Source: Stieleria magnilauensis
GTDB taxonomy: Bacteria > Planctomycetota > Planctomycetia > Pirellulales > Pirellulaceae
NCBI GenBank assembly: GCA_007753675.1
Contig: CP036432.1
Span: 2,950,394 to 3,014,393 of the forward strand
DNA: 64,000 nucleotides
Direction: 5' to 3'
Below, one piece after another: positions 26,806 to 36,092 of this stretch. Made by a program: the position numbers and the translations under genes. Position 1 is the first letter of the stretch; the number at the start of each line of letters is the position of its first letter. The notes beneath the pieces were generated by a model that saw only the letters and a program-made list of their open reading frames with translations, was not told where the DNA came from and made no database searches.

Positions 26806-27627
26806 CTAATCAAACGTTTCCTCGGGTCCCGGGAAACTCCCGTCGCGGACGGCTTGATGAAACGACGACGCGGCGTCACGAATCGTTTGGCCGACCGAGG
26901 CGTAGGTTCTAACAAATTTGGGCGTGTAGCCGGATGTCAGTCCGATCAGATCATGGGTGACCAAGACCTGGCCGGTCGTCGCCCGCCCGGCGCCGATTCC
27001 GATCGTGGGAACCGTCACCGCCGCGTGGATCGCTTCGGCAACCGACTCGGGGACACATTCGATCAGCACGGCGAACGCGCCGGCTTGCTCGGCCGCGACG
27101 GCGTCTTTGACCAGGGCCGCTTCGTCGCGCTGGACCTGATAGCCACCTTGCACAAAGACATTCTGGGGTCGCAGACCGACGTGGGCCATCACGGGAATCC
27201 CGGCGGTGACCATCGCTTCGATTCGCGACGCCTGTTCGGCGCCGCCTTCGAGCTTGACCGCATGGCAACGTGTTTCTTTCAACACTCGGGCGCCACAACG
27301 GATGCTGCGTTCGATTTCCAGCTGACCATCGGGAAACGGCAAATCGACGATCACCATCGCACGCGAGGTGGCCCGCCCCACCATTTCGGCGTGATAGATC
27401 ATTTGATCCATCGTCACCGGCAGGGTGGTCTCGTGCCCCTGAACGACCATCGCCAGCGAATCGCCGACCAACAGCACGTCGATGCCGGCTTGATCGAGCA
27501 GTTGTGCCGTCGGGAAATCGTACGCCGTCAGCATCGAAATGGAGCCGCCCGTGTCGCGACGCCGCTGCAGCGATCGGGTGGTCACGCGTTTGGGAGCTTT
27601 TTCTTCGACCATGAAAGGGTTTGCCAT
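26806..27627 (-). CDS. panB: 3-methyl-2-oxobutanoate hydroxymethyltransferase
   Basis: 273 residues, normal length. It converts alpha-ketoisovalerate and 5,10-methylene-tetrahydrofolate to ketopantoate, the first committed step to pantothenate and coenzyme A. Signatures: MLTAYDFPTAQLLDQAGID, LLVGDSLAMVVQGHETTLPVTMDQMIYH (metal-binding Asp in VGDSL) and KLEGG. The ATG at 27627 is followed by another at 27612. The extra basic N-terminal residues are typical of planctomycete copies. No other pan gene is adjacent. Confidence 0.97.
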   Translation of the reverse strand: MANPFMVEEKAPKRVTTRSLQRRRDTGGSISMLTAYDFPTAQLLDQAGIDVLLVGDSLAMVVQGHETTLPVTMDQMIYHAEMVGRATSRAMVIVDLPFPDGQLEIERSIRCGARVLKETRCHAVKLEGGAEQASRIEAMVTAGIPVMAHVGLRPQNVFVQGGYQVQRDEAALVKDAVAAEQAGAFAVLIECVPESVAEAIHAAVTVPTIGIGAGRATTGQVLVTHDLIGLTSGYTPKFVRTYASVGQTIRDAASSFHQAVRDGSFPGPEETFD

Positions 27628-27845
27628 CGACCGGTTGAACGAAATCCGCCTGATTCAGCGGCAGATTAGCAGACGAGCAACCCGACGAAAACCGTGGCCC
27701 GAAGCGGTGCTGACTGGGGTGCTGACTGGGGTGCTGACAGTGGAGATCGATTGAATCGTCCCAACGCGCACGAACCCGTCACTCGGGGTAAACTGTGAGC
27801 GGAGAAAGCGTCCTGCACGAATGGCACGCAAGGGATTCAGCAACC
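27628..27845. other. spacer upstream of panB with short tandem repeat
   Basis: Contains the panB upstream region. Near 27711-27741 a 12-base unit (GTGCTGACTGGG) is repeated about two and a half times. No gene seen. Confidence 0.4.
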
Positions 27846-28319
27846 GTTGGTGTCCAGCCTTCAGGCGTCTCCATTCGCTGCTCCGCAGCGAAACCGGGCG
27901 GCTAAAGCCTGCACACCAGCGCACGTTGGTGTCCAGCCTTCAGGCGTCTCCATTCGCTGCTCCGCAGCGAAACCGGGCGGCTAAAGCCTGCACACCGGCG
28001 CACGTTGGTGTCCAGCCTTCAGGCGTTTCCATTCGCTGCTCCGCAGCGAAACCAGGCGGCTGAAGCCTGCACACCGGCGCACGTTAGTGTCCAGCCTTGA
28101 GGCGTTCCCATTCGCTGCTCCGCAGCGAAACCGGGCGGCTAAAGCCTGCACACCGGCGCATGTTGGTGTCCAGCCTTTAGGCGTTTCCATTCGCTGCTCC
28201 GCAGCGAAACCGGGCGGCTGAAGCCTGCACACCAGCGCATGTTGGTGTCCAGCCTTGAGGCGCTTCCCGGTCGCTGCGACGCAGCGACAGTAGGCGGCTG
28301 AAGCCTGCACACCAACACG
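27846..28319. repeat. six-copy 79-bp palindromic tandem repeat
   Basis: Units start with GTTGGTGTCCAGCC (GTTAG in unit 4) at 27846, 27925, 28004, 28083, 28162 and 28241, an exact 79-bp period. Each unit has an outer pair of arms (GGTGTCCAGCCTTCAGGCG-like against CGGCTAAAGCCTGCACACC-like) and a central hairpin TTCGCTGCTCCGCAGCGAA. Unit 6 changes the central hairpin to GTCGCTGCGACGCAGCGAC, altering both sides so that pairing is kept. There are no unique spacers. The array sits between panB and the 28380 gene, which are divergent. Confidence 0.9.
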
Positions 28320-28379
28320 TATTCCCGTTCCTGCCCCTTTTCCGCGACCGTCCCCCCGTCTTTCGCGAGCGAATGCCCT

Positions 28380-29261
28380 ATGCCCCGCCTTTGCCTCCCC
28401 CTGCTAGCCGTGGTGATCTTGGCCCCCAACATCCTGCCCTTCGGTGGTTCCGGCGATCACCTGGCCGCCCAGCCGCCCGGGACCGAGGCCGCCGGATTCG
28501 GACAGGGACCGTCCACGCTACCGGCCAACGAGATCACTAATTTCAAGGGCGCCCTCAAAGGCATGCGGCGAAACATTGTCGTGGTCGAAAAAGAGGACGG
28601 CAGCGAGGCGCTCGTCGCGTTGCCAGACACGATCTCGTCGTTCCAATTCGTCGCCAAAGCGACGCCGGCGTTTTTACAACGCGGCATGCTGGTCCGTTTC
28701 TCCGCGAACTTCGGCCCTGGAGGCGTCCCGCTGGCTCCGGTCGAAAAAATCACACTGTTCCAACCGGTCGATCCGCGATCACTGCACGGCCGGACCAAAG
28801 AACAATTCACTCCCGGCGTTTACTCCGACGCCAATCGCGGCAATCGAAATCAACCAATGGTCGGCAAGCTGTCGATCGTGGGACGATTGATCGGCTTGAC
28901 CCCCAACGGTGTCCTGGCCGTCCAGGCGGGGAAAATCCCCGTCCAAGTCCCCGTGGACGCCAACACCACGTTGGAAGTCCGCTACAACAATCTGGCCTTG
29001 GCCCAAGAAGGCGATCCCGTCTCGGTCACCGGTTTTTACCAGCCCCCCAATGAAAACCAAGTCAAAGCCGATCGGATCACCATCACCACCGACCGGGTCT
29101 ACGGAGAATACCAACCCGCCACCGAACGAAAATCCAGACGCAAACGCGGTGACAAGGCGGACGACAACGAATCTGACAAGGCCCTGGGAAGCGAGACGGA
29201 AAAAGGAGACAATCCGAAGCCGGACGACGCACAGCCAGAGACTGAGAAAGAGGATTCATGA
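28380..29261 (+). CDS. secreted hypothetical protein upstream of fhcA
   Basis: 293 residues. A signal peptide (LPLLAVVILAPNILPFGG) is followed by two similar beta-rich modules that look OB-fold-like (IVVVEKEDGSEALVALPDT and LAVQAGKIPVQVPVDANTTLEV, each followed by a phrase on a sheet such as DPVSVTGFYQPP). A charged, disordered tail of about 55 residues rich in Lys, Asp and Glu ends the protein. I do not recognise a named family. The stop overlaps the fhcA start (ATGA), so it is probably co-translated with C1-transfer genes although it should be exported. Confidence 0.75.
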   Translation: MPRLCLPLLAVVILAPNILPFGGSGDHLAAQPPGTEAAGFGQGPSTLPANEITNFKGALKGMRRNIVVVEKEDGSEALVALPDTISSFQFVAKATPAFLQRGMLVRFSANFGPGGVPLAPVEKITLFQPVDPRSLHGRTKEQFTPGVYSDANRGNRNQPMVGKLSIVGRLIGLTPNGVLAVQAGKIPVQVPVDANTTLEVRYNNLALAQEGDPVSVTGFYQPPNENQVKADRITITTDRVYGEYQPATERKSRRKRGDKADDNESDKALGSETEKGDNPKPDDAQPETEKEDS

Positions 29262-30940
29262 AAACACTGATTCAAGGAGGACGCCTGATCGACCCGGCCG
29301 GCGACGTCGACCAGATCGCCGACCTGTGGCTGCATGACGACGCCATCATCAATGGAGACGCCCTGGCCGCCGAAGACGCCGATCGCGTGATTGACGCTCG
29401 GGGATGCGTCGTGATGGCCGGTGGAATTGACATCCACACGCACATCGGTGGCGGAAAACTGGCGATCGCCAGACTGCTGATGCAAGACCGGATCGACGAC
29501 GACGCCCGCGCGACCGCCCGAAGCGCGGCCGAAAGTGACTACCTGCCCTCGGCCGCCGTCGCTGCCCAGCGGTATTTGGAAATGGGTTACACCGTCGCGC
29601 TCGAACCCGCCGTCATCCCCTGCAACGCCCGCGCCGCGCACGCCGAGATGGCGGACATGCCTGACTTGGCGACCGGCGGCTTCTGCTTGCTCGGCAACGA
29701 CGACCTGTTGTTGACCCTGCTCTCACGCGACGCGCCCCAAGCCGAAATCAACGACTACGTCGCCTGGATGGTCCGCGCCACCCAAAGCATTGCCGTCAAA
29801 GCCGTTAACCCCGGCGGCATCTCGGCCTTCAAGTTCGGTCAGCGAGAACTGGACGTCGACACGCCCCATCCCCAATACGGCGTCACACCGGCGCAGATCA
29901 TCCGCCGGCTCGCCAGGGCGGTCCATGAAATCGGTCTCGTGCACCCGCTGCACATTCACACCAGCAACCTGGGCGTACCGGGAAACATCCGCTCCACCAT
30001 TGCGACGATGGAGGCGGCCGACGGGTTGCCGATCCATCTCACCCACGCCCAGTTTCATTGCTACGGTGACGAGAGTCAGTACGGGATGTCCTCGGCAGCC
30101 GAACAACTCGTCGCCGCGATGGCAAAACACCCTAACGTCACGATCGACGTCGGTCAGATCATGTTCGGACAAACGATGACGATCAGCGCCGATGAACCCC
30201 ATCAATTTGACAACCGCCATCACGCCTCGCCGCGCAAATCCGCGATCGTCGATATCGAATGCGAAGCCGGTTGTGGTGTCGTGCCCTTTCGATACCGCCG
30301 CCGCCAATTCGTGCATTCGCTGCAATGGGCCATCGGGTTGGAACTGTTTCTGATGATCGACGACCCAAAACGCGTTTTCTTGACCACCGACCATCCCAAC
30401 GGAGCCCCCTTCACCGCGTACCCGCACCTGTTGCGGTTGCTCGGCGATCGCTCCTTTCGCGAAACCGCATTGGCGGAAATTCATGCCGATGCCGCTGCGG
30501 CCAGTTCTCTCGGCGGGCTATCGCGACAGTACACGTTACCCGAAATCGCCACGATGACACGCAGCGCCCCGGCGTCGATCATGGGGTTGGCCCGACACGG
30601 CCGGCTGACTGCGGGGGCCAGCGCCGACGTCACCGTCTATGAAACAGACGATGACCTGGAGAAAATGTTTCGCTCGCCCCGGCACGTGTTTGCCCAGGGA
30701 CGACACGTCATCGACCGCGGAACTTACACGCCCAAACAAACGAGACCCGAAACCCAAGTCGGGCACGAAACGCTGACCGCCGACGTCGAATTCGATCCGC
30801 AGTCGGTGCAGCGGTTCCGCAGCGAGTACAACGCGTCGTCGACGTTCGACTTGAATCGGCTATGGATCAGTGATGATGAAATGCACTCGGTGCTTCGTTC
30901 CCGCCCGGTCAAGCAATCGATGCGGGAGCGCGCCCGATGA
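29258..30940 (+). CDS. fhcA: formylmethanofuran dehydrogenase subunit A (formyltransferase/hydrolase complex)
   Basis: 560 residues. It belongs to the amidohydrolase superfamily; GGIDIHTHIGGGK carries the metal-binding His60 and His62, with further His in HPLHIHTSNLG and LTHAQFH. In bacteria the Fhc complex hydrolyses formyl-methanofuran (or an analogue) to formate at the end of the tetrahydromethanopterin-linked formaldehyde oxidation route. The ATG overlaps the stop of the upstream secreted-protein gene, and its own stop overlaps the ftr start. Subunit B (fhcB) is not in the window. Planctomycetes are known carriers of this pathway, usually in scattered clusters. Confidence 0.95.
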   Translation: MKTLIQGGRLIDPAGDVDQIADLWLHDDAIINGDALAAEDADRVIDARGCVVMAGGIDIHTHIGGGKLAIARLLMQDRIDDDARATARSAAESDYLPSAAVAAQRYLEMGYTVALEPAVIPCNARAAHAEMADMPDLATGGFCLLGNDDLLLTLLSRDAPQAEINDYVAWMVRATQSIAVKAVNPGGISAFKFGQRELDVDTPHPQYGVTPAQIIRRLARAVHEIGLVHPLHIHTSNLGVPGNIRSTIATMEAADGLPIHLTHAQFHCYGDESQYGMSSAAEQLVAAMAKHPNVTIDVGQIMFGQTMTISADEPHQFDNRHHASPRKSAIVDIECEAGCGVVPFRYRRRQFVHSLQWAIGLELFLMIDDPKRVFLTTDHPNGAPFTAYPHLLRLLGDRSFRETALAEIHADAAAASSLGGLSRQYTLPEIATMTRSAPASIMGLARHGRLTAGASADVTVYETDDDLEKMFRSPRHVFAQGRHVIDRGTYTPKQTRPETQVGHETLTADVEFDPQSVQRFRSEYNASSTFDLNRLWISDDEMHSVLRSRPVKQSMRERAR

Positions 30941-31893
30941 GTGAACACGACAACGCCGGCCCGAATGCCGACGCCACCCGCCCGTTGGAACTCAACGGCG
31001 TCCGAATCGAAGCCACCTTCGCCGAAGCCTTCGACATGAAAGCGACGCGCGTGATCATCACCGCGCTGGACGAGATCTGGGCCGAGCACGCCGCGATGGC
31101 GATGAGCGGATTCGGGACCAGCGTGATCGACTGCAAACTGGAAATCGATATCGAACGTCGGTTGTCGGCGAAAGAGACTCCCGACGGCCGGCCCGGGATC
31201 GCCTTGCTGGCCTTCGGGATGTCGGGTGGCGAACTGGAAAAACAGATCACCCGCCGCGCCGGCCAATGCGTGCTCACCTGTCCGACCACCGCATTGTTCG
31301 CAGGAATCACCGACGACGTTCCCCGCGACAAACGAATCGCGTTGGGCAAGACGCTGCGATTCTTCGGCGATGGCAACCAGATCAGCAAGGTGATCGACGG
31401 AAAGCGATTCTGGCGGATCCCCGTGATGGATGGTGAATTCATCTGCCAGCATGACGCGCCGCGCACGTCGGGGATCGGCGGTGGAAATTTCCTGCTGGTT
31501 GCTCGCGACATCCATGCGGCCAGTCGCGCCGCCCGAGCCGCCATCGGTGCGATCGAATCGATGCCCGATGTGATCACGCCGTTCCCAGGTGGCGTCGCAC
31601 GCAGCGGTTCCAAGATCGGCTCGAAATACAAGTCGCTGATCGCGTCGACCAACGATGCGTTTTGCCCCACGCTGCGCGGCATCACCGACTCGCAATTGGG
31701 CGAAGGAGACAATGCGGTGTTGGAAGTGGTGTTGGACGGATTGAGTTTCAATGCGATTGCCGACGCCATGCGGGCCGGTATTCAGGCCGCTTGCACCAGC
31801 TGTGGGGAACACGGCTTGGTCGCCGTCACGGCAGGAAACTACGGCGGCAAACTTGGACGCCACCACTTTCACCTGCACGAGATTCTGTCATGA
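30937..31893 (+). CDS. fhcD: formylmethanofuran--tetrahydromethanopterin N-formyltransferase
   Basis: 318 residues, the size of archaeal Ftr. It transfers the formyl group between tetrahydromethanopterin and methanofuran. Conserved stretches include GVRIEATFAEAFDMKATRV, FGTSVIDCKLEIDIE, RAGQCVLTCPTTALF, and PFPGGVARSGSKIGSKYKSL near the centre. The ATG overlaps fhcA's stop (ATGA) and its TGA overlaps the start of fhcC. The name ftr is also used. Confidence 0.96.
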   Translation: MSEHDNAGPNADATRPLELNGVRIEATFAEAFDMKATRVIITALDEIWAEHAAMAMSGFGTSVIDCKLEIDIERRLSAKETPDGRPGIALLAFGMSGGELEKQITRRAGQCVLTCPTTALFAGITDDVPRDKRIALGKTLRFFGDGNQISKVIDGKRFWRIPVMDGEFICQHDAPRTSGIGGGNFLLVARDIHAASRAARAAIGAIESMPDVITPFPGGVARSGSKIGSKYKSLIASTNDAFCPTLRGITDSQLGEGDNAVLEVVLDGLSFNAIADAMRAGIQAACTSCGEHGLVAVTAGNYGGKLGRHHFHLHEILS

Positions 31894-32753
31894 CACGCTG
31901 GCACCTCCGATACCGTGCCCATGCCGCTGGGGATGCCGCCGACGATGCCGCACCGCACGCGATCGACGCCTCGAACATTCGACGCAGCTCTCTGGCGGGC
32001 AAACAAGCGGCCCAGATCAACGAGTTGGCGATCTGCGTCGACGGGCGCCGGGTCCGATTGGCGGATTGGTTCGAGTTGACGATCGCGGAATCAGAAACCG
32101 ATCAGGTGGTCGTCGAAGGCCCGCTGCAGAACGTTCATGGGCTGGCCGCCATGCACGACCGCGGTGAATTTCAAATCATCGGTTCCGTCGGCGACTACGC
32201 AGCGTGTGGCATGACCGGCGGCACGGTCTGTGTCCAAGGCGACGCCGGGGACTTCGTCGCGGCTCCCCACGGTGCCCGCCGATCGGGCATGTCCGGCGGC
32301 ATGATCAAAATCCACGGATCCGTCGGCAACTACGCCGGCCATCGGATGAGACGCGGCACGTTGTTGATCAGCGGATCGACCGGAACGATGCTCGCCGCAT
32401 CGATGATCGCGGGAACGATCTGCGTCGGCGGCGAAACAGGCGAGGGCTTGGCTGTGGGGATGAGACGCGGCAGCCTGATCCTGGGCAACGCGTCGGCCAT
32501 GGTGCGGCACGCCGACCAGCTGGACGACGACGCAACGGGACGCTTTTCCAGCCCCACTCGGTTTGACCCCGCGTTCCTCAATCTTTATTCCGACCGCTTG
32601 TTTGGAGAGATCACCCAAACGTTGGAGCGATTGCCCGTGTTTCGGACACGCGCCGATCGGACCGTCGGTGGGCTGGGAGAAGTGATCTTTGCATCGACCG
32701 CCGAGATGGCGCTCGGTGAGATGGCGCTCGGTGAGTCCTCGGCCACCACTTGA
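31890..32753 (+). CDS. fhcC: formylmethanofuran dehydrogenase subunit C
   Basis: 287 residues from the ATG at 31890. The centre is built of parallel beta-helix-like repeats with G-x-x-G patterns (GGTVCVQGDAGDFV, GGMIKIHGSVGNYAG, GTLLISGSTGTML, GTICVGGETGEG), as in subunit C and the C-terminal domain of glutamate synthase. The last codons contain a direct duplication (MALGE twice), a recent 15-bp repeat in the coding end. It completes the fhcA-fhcD-fhcC coupled set. The order A-D-C with B absent should be noted. Confidence 0.93.
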   Translation: MTRWHLRYRAHAAGDAADDAAPHAIDASNIRRSSLAGKQAAQINELAICVDGRRVRLADWFELTIAESETDQVVVEGPLQNVHGLAAMHDRGEFQIIGSVGDYAACGMTGGTVCVQGDAGDFVAAPHGARRSGMSGGMIKIHGSVGNYAGHRMRRGTLLISGSTGTMLAASMIAGTICVGGETGEGLAVGMRRGSLILGNASAMVRHADQLDDDATGRFSSPTRFDPAFLNLYSDRLFGEITQTLERLPVFRTRADRTVGGLGEVIFASTAEMALGEMALGESSATT

Positions 32754-32817
32754 TTCCTGGTAGTGGCACTCGCCGCTGTTTGTCGATTGAGCGAGCCGGC
32801 GGCGCTAGCCGCTTCCG

Positions 32818-33156
32818 CTACGCTCCGACCGCGTTGCTGGGCGTCTGGTCACCGGCGTGCTGACGGCTGGCTTCTACCATCGCAAAACGCTCACGCCATA
32901 AGAATCGCTGCAGCAAACTCGGGCGGCGCAGGTTGGGGTCGTCGGCGTCGATCGTGTGGACCTTGCCCTTGGCCGTGACCAACCGCAGTTGACCGTCGGA
33001 AAGCACTTCATCGACGACCCAGAACTTGTCAACGACATAGCCGTAGGTTTCACCCTTGGGAGACGCGACGACTTGTGCCGCGCGACGCCCCGGATTGACG
33101 CCGCTCTTGCTCTTACGATAAACCGCCCAATCCCCCGCTTTCCAATTTGCCTGCAT
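32818..33156 (-). CDS. conserved small protein of unknown function
   Basis: 112 residues. It begins MQANWKAGDWAVYRKSK and includes a beta-rich core (GYVVDKFWVVDEVLSDGQLRLVTAKGKVHTIDADD) that could form an SH3-like or KOW-like barrel. The C-terminus (SLLQRFLWRERF) is helical and basic. No signal peptide. I recognise the style of a conserved planctomycete hypothetical but no named domain. It converges on fhcC and stands alone. Confidence 0.7.
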   Translation of the reverse strand: MQANWKAGDWAVYRKSKSGVNPGRRAAQVVASPKGETYGYVVDKFWVVDEVLSDGQLRLVTAKGKVHTIDADDPNLRRPSLLQRFLWRERFAMVEASRQHAGDQTPSNAVGA

Positions 33157-33639
33157 GACTTGTTCCTCGCTTCGCCTAAAAAATTGCCCGATCCGTTTCC
33201 CCTTCGACCAACGCTAGAAACGACCTCCGATCACTCTGAATCGGAAAGGTTCTCGCCGGCCCAACTCAGCCGACTTGCATCCCTTGCATCGCCTCTCTCC
33301 CGAAAATACTGCACTTTAAACAGTACGCACATTCTGCGTGGGTGGACAGTTGAAAACATGTTGAGAAGTCAAATTCTTCATCAGATTCACGTTTTTTTCC
33401 GGAGAATCACGACGATGGCGATCGATTGTGCCATGACGCGGTGACTTTGCCGTGACACGCAAACGATCGGCAGTCCTCAATTGTGGTGCCGCACAACCTT
33501 GCGAGCGGACTCCGCCAAGCTTTAAGATACGCAGTGATGAACCGTCACAATGATGACGTTCTGATTCCGGATGCTGCCCCTCATCCTCCGGAACCGTTCG
33601 CCCCGAGAACTTATCACGCTTCAAAGGAATTGCGTCATC
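33157..33639. other. intergenic region upstream of the flotillin-like gene
   Basis: About 480 bp between divergent genes. Lower GC than its surroundings around 33300-33420, which fits promoter DNA. No credible gene, repeat or terminator was recognised; the ribosome site AAAGGA at 33623-33628 belongs to the flotillin-like gene. Confidence 0.4.
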
Positions 33640-34701
33640 ATGTTGCTCGTCCCGTCTACCTTGATCGCCGCTGCCTCCGTCCCCGCGGCCACCGCTGCGA
33701 TCCCACTGCCTCGGGCAGCGATGCTACTGGCAGCCAATGGGGCCTTTTACGCAGCCCTGATCGCCATCGGAACGCTCGTCTTCCTGGTATTCGCCGCCGT
33801 GATGGGCTTCTTCGCACTGCGTTACGGCAAGCTGTGGGTCCAGGCCTACATGTCGGTCGCTGATGTCAGCGCCCCCAGCCTGATCCGAATGCACTTCACC
33901 AAGGTCAATCCGAATGTGATCGTCCAGGCCAAGGTGATGTCGGCGCAAGCCGGATTGGACATCGGCCGTCAAGCCGGCATCAGCACGCGTCGTCTGGAGG
34001 CTCATTATCTGGCCGGCGGCAACGTGATGAACATCATCCACGCGATCATCGCCGCCGCACGGGCGGAAATCCCTCTCGATTTTGACCAGGCCGCCGCGAT
34101 CGACTTGGCCGGGCGCGACGTGCTGGACGCGGTCCAAACGAGCGTTTACCCCAAAGTCATCGATTGCCCCGACCCGAGCCGCAGCGGCAAAACCACACTC
34201 AGTGCGATCACCAAAAACGGAATCGAATTGCGCGTCCGGGCTCGTGTGACCGTTCGCACCAACCTGGAACAACTGATCGGCGGTGCCACCGAAGACACCG
34301 TCATCGCCCGAGTCGGCGAGGCGATCATCAGCTCGATCGGCTCGGCCGAAACACACTTCAAGGTGCTCGAAAATCCGGACATGATCACCCGCGTTGTGCT
34401 CGATCGCGGCCTCGATGCCCAAACCGCGTTTGAAATCGTTTCGATCGACATCGCCGACATCGACGTCGGCGAAAACATCGGCGCACGACTGCAAAGCGAC
34501 CAAGCCGAAGCCGACACACGTGTCGCCCAGGCCCAAGCGGAAAGCCGTCGCGCCGAAGCCGTCGCGCAAGAACAACAGATGAGCGCGATGGTCGCCAGCA
34601 ACAAGGCTCACCTGGTTCTGGCCGAAGCCGAAGTGCCCAAAGCCATGGCCGAAGCGTTCCGCGCCGGCCGCATCGCCGCCCCCAACGGATCGGGCATCTA
34701 A
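33640..34701 (+). CDS. floA: flotillin-like protein FloA
   Basis: 353 residues from the ATG at 33640, which has AAAGGA 11 bases upstream. A hydrophobic segment ([23 protein letters not shown]) near 30-55 inserts in the membrane. The SPFH-like domain follows with [47 protein letters not shown] and an Ala/Glu-rich coiled coil ([20 protein letters not shown]). Closest to the UPF0365/FloA family, which organises membrane microdomains in Bacillus and others. No NfeD partner is adjacent. The following hydrolase gene begins 8 bp later and is probably co-transcribed. Confidence 0.93.
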   Translation: MLLVPSTLIAAASVPAATAAIPLPRAAMLLAANGAFYAALIAIGTLVFLVFAAVMGFFALRYGKLWVQAYMSVADVSAPSLIRMHFTKVNPNVIVQAKVMSAQAGLDIGRQAGISTRRLEAHYLAGGNVMNIIHAIIAAARAEIPLDFDQAAAIDLAGRDVLDAVQTSVYPKVIDCPDPSRSGKTTLSAITKNGIELRVRARVTVRTNLEQLIGGATEDTVIARVGEAIISSIGSAETHFKVLENPDMITRVVLDRGLDAQTAFEIVSIDIADIDVGENIGARLQSDQAEADTRVAQAQAESRRAEAVAQEQQMSAMVASNKAHLVLAEAEVPKAMAEAFRAGRIAAPNGSGI

Positions 34702-34709
34702 CGGCTCTC

Positions 34710-35612
34710 GTGAACGAATTCGAATCGACCTCCTACCGCGTCAGGTTTCCCAGCGGAACCGAACGCGTCAACTTGGCCGGCATCGTCGATCGGCCCAAGG
34801 TGTGGCATCCATGGAAGGACGCCGGGCGCACCCGGCTGCGGCCGGTCGTGGTCTATTCGCATTGCTTCACCTGCAACAAGGACTTCAAGGCAACCGTCAA
34901 GATCAGCCGCGCCTTGGCCCGTTACGGAATCGCGGTGCTGCGTTATGACATGACGGGACTGGGAGGCAGCGAAGGCGACTTTTCGACAACCAATTTCACC
35001 ACCAATCTTCGCGATCTTGCCGCGGCGATCCGATTCGCCAACGAAGAACTGGGGCCGGTCACCGCCTTGGTCGGGCACAGTTTTGGCGGCATCGCCTCGT
35101 TGGTCACCGCCGCAAAGTCTTTCCAACCCGATCACGACGGCCTGCCCGATCACGACGGTCTGTTGGCCAACCTCCGCTTCGTCGCAACGCTCGCCGCGCC
35201 CAGTGACACCCACCACCTCGCCACGCTGCTGTCGCGGATGAACCCCGCGATCGAAACCGAGGGTCAAGGCAAGGTCACGATCGGCGGCATCGAATGGACC
35301 ATCCGCCGCCAGATGCTGGAGGACTTTCGCCGTCACAACGTCACCGATTTGCTGCCCCAAGTCTCTTGCCCGGTGCTGCTGATGCACTCTCCGGTCGACC
35401 AAACCGTCGGGATCGATCACGCGCTGCGGATGATGTCGCTGATCCAAACCGACCGCTCGGCCGATGCATCCACGATCACCCCGGTCAGCCTGATGGCGCT
35501 GCCGGATGCGGATCACCTGTTGGCCAAACATCCCCAAGACCTGACCTTCGTGTCGCAAATCCTGGCCGCCTGGTGCCACCGTTTTCTCGCCGACGATCGC
35601 ACGCCCGGCTGA
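34710..35612 (+). CDS. alpha/beta hydrolase of the OsmC-associated type, without OsmC domain
   Basis: 300 residues from a GTG at 34710. The sequence YSHCFTCNKDFKA, VLRYDMTGLGGSEGDFSTTNF and the nucleophile elbow GHSFGG match the N-terminal half of the bifunctional alpha/beta hydrolase-OsmC proteins. APSDTHH and a C-terminal ALPDADHLLAKHPQD (with the catalytic His) complete the triad. The OsmC peroxidase-like half that usually follows is missing, as the gene stops after the hydrolase domain. Substrate unknown. It follows floA by 8 bp. Confidence 0.85.
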   Translation: MNEFESTSYRVRFPSGTERVNLAGIVDRPKVWHPWKDAGRTRLRPVVVYSHCFTCNKDFKATVKISRALARYGIAVLRYDMTGLGGSEGDFSTTNFTTNLRDLAAAIRFANEELGPVTALVGHSFGGIASLVTAAKSFQPDHDGLPDHDGLLANLRFVATLAAPSDTHHLATLLSRMNPAIETEGQGKVTIGGIEWTIRRQMLEDFRRHNVTDLLPQVSCPVLLMHSPVDQTVGIDHALRMMSLIQTDRSADASTITPVSLMALPDADHLLAKHPQDLTFVSQILAAWCHRFLADDRTPG

Positions 35613-36092
35613 TACCGCGAAGTTGATGTCGATGGCGAGGCCCGGACGCTGGCGCGAGCCGGCTGATCTCGAACGATGATCAGCCGTTTGGCGCGAGCCT
35701 ACGGGCCCTACTTCGAGGAAACGAGGCTTCACAAAGCGGTCTTGGGTCATCGCCCCGGTCGCGTCGAAGGGCGCCGGTCAGTAGAAGGCCCAACCTGTAC
35801 GGCCCAATTTCGACAAATTGGCACTGCCTAGAATTGCATCGACTGCCCGCGCTCGATGCAGACGCTGCCCAGAAAAGCCTCAGCCCCGAACGAGCCGGTC
35901 AGCTTGCCGTTCTGGAAAGCGCAGTCACACCTCTTTCTGCGGCAGATCCAACGCCCTACGCATCGCACATCGGAGCACCGAATCCCCCTGGCCGTGATCT
36001 TCGGCAAACCGCTCGCTGCTCGCTGAAACAGCCACATTTGGCCTCTCGGGTGCAACGCTACCATGGTCCTTCTCTTTCTGGAGACCAAGACC
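35613..36092. other. intergenic region with dispersed repeat
   Basis: About 480 bp without a credible gene. At 35650-35707 GGCGCGAGCC occurs twice, the second copy inside a 28-base element (35680-35707, beginning TCAGCCGTTTGGCGCGAGCC) that is found again, identical, at 56539-56566. The remainder is spacer; GGAGA at 36079-36083 lies ahead of the first CBS gene. Confidence 0.6.
35680..35707. repeat. dispersed 28-base repeat, copy 1
   Basis: Begins TCAGCCGTTTGGCG and ends GCCTACGGGCC. It is identical over 28 bases to 56539-56566. Both copies are intergenic. Confidence 0.8.

Noticed and set aside
27846-28319. Possible CRISPR array
   Set aside because: The 79-bp period is filled by the repeat itself; there are no unique spacers and no cas genes.
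30724-31878. Open frame of 384 codons on the minus strand
   Set aside because: Antisense to fhcD and the end of fhcA, both certain genes.
34698-35750. Open frame of 350 codons on the minus strand
   Set aside because: Antisense to the alpha/beta hydrolase gene, which has clear motifs.
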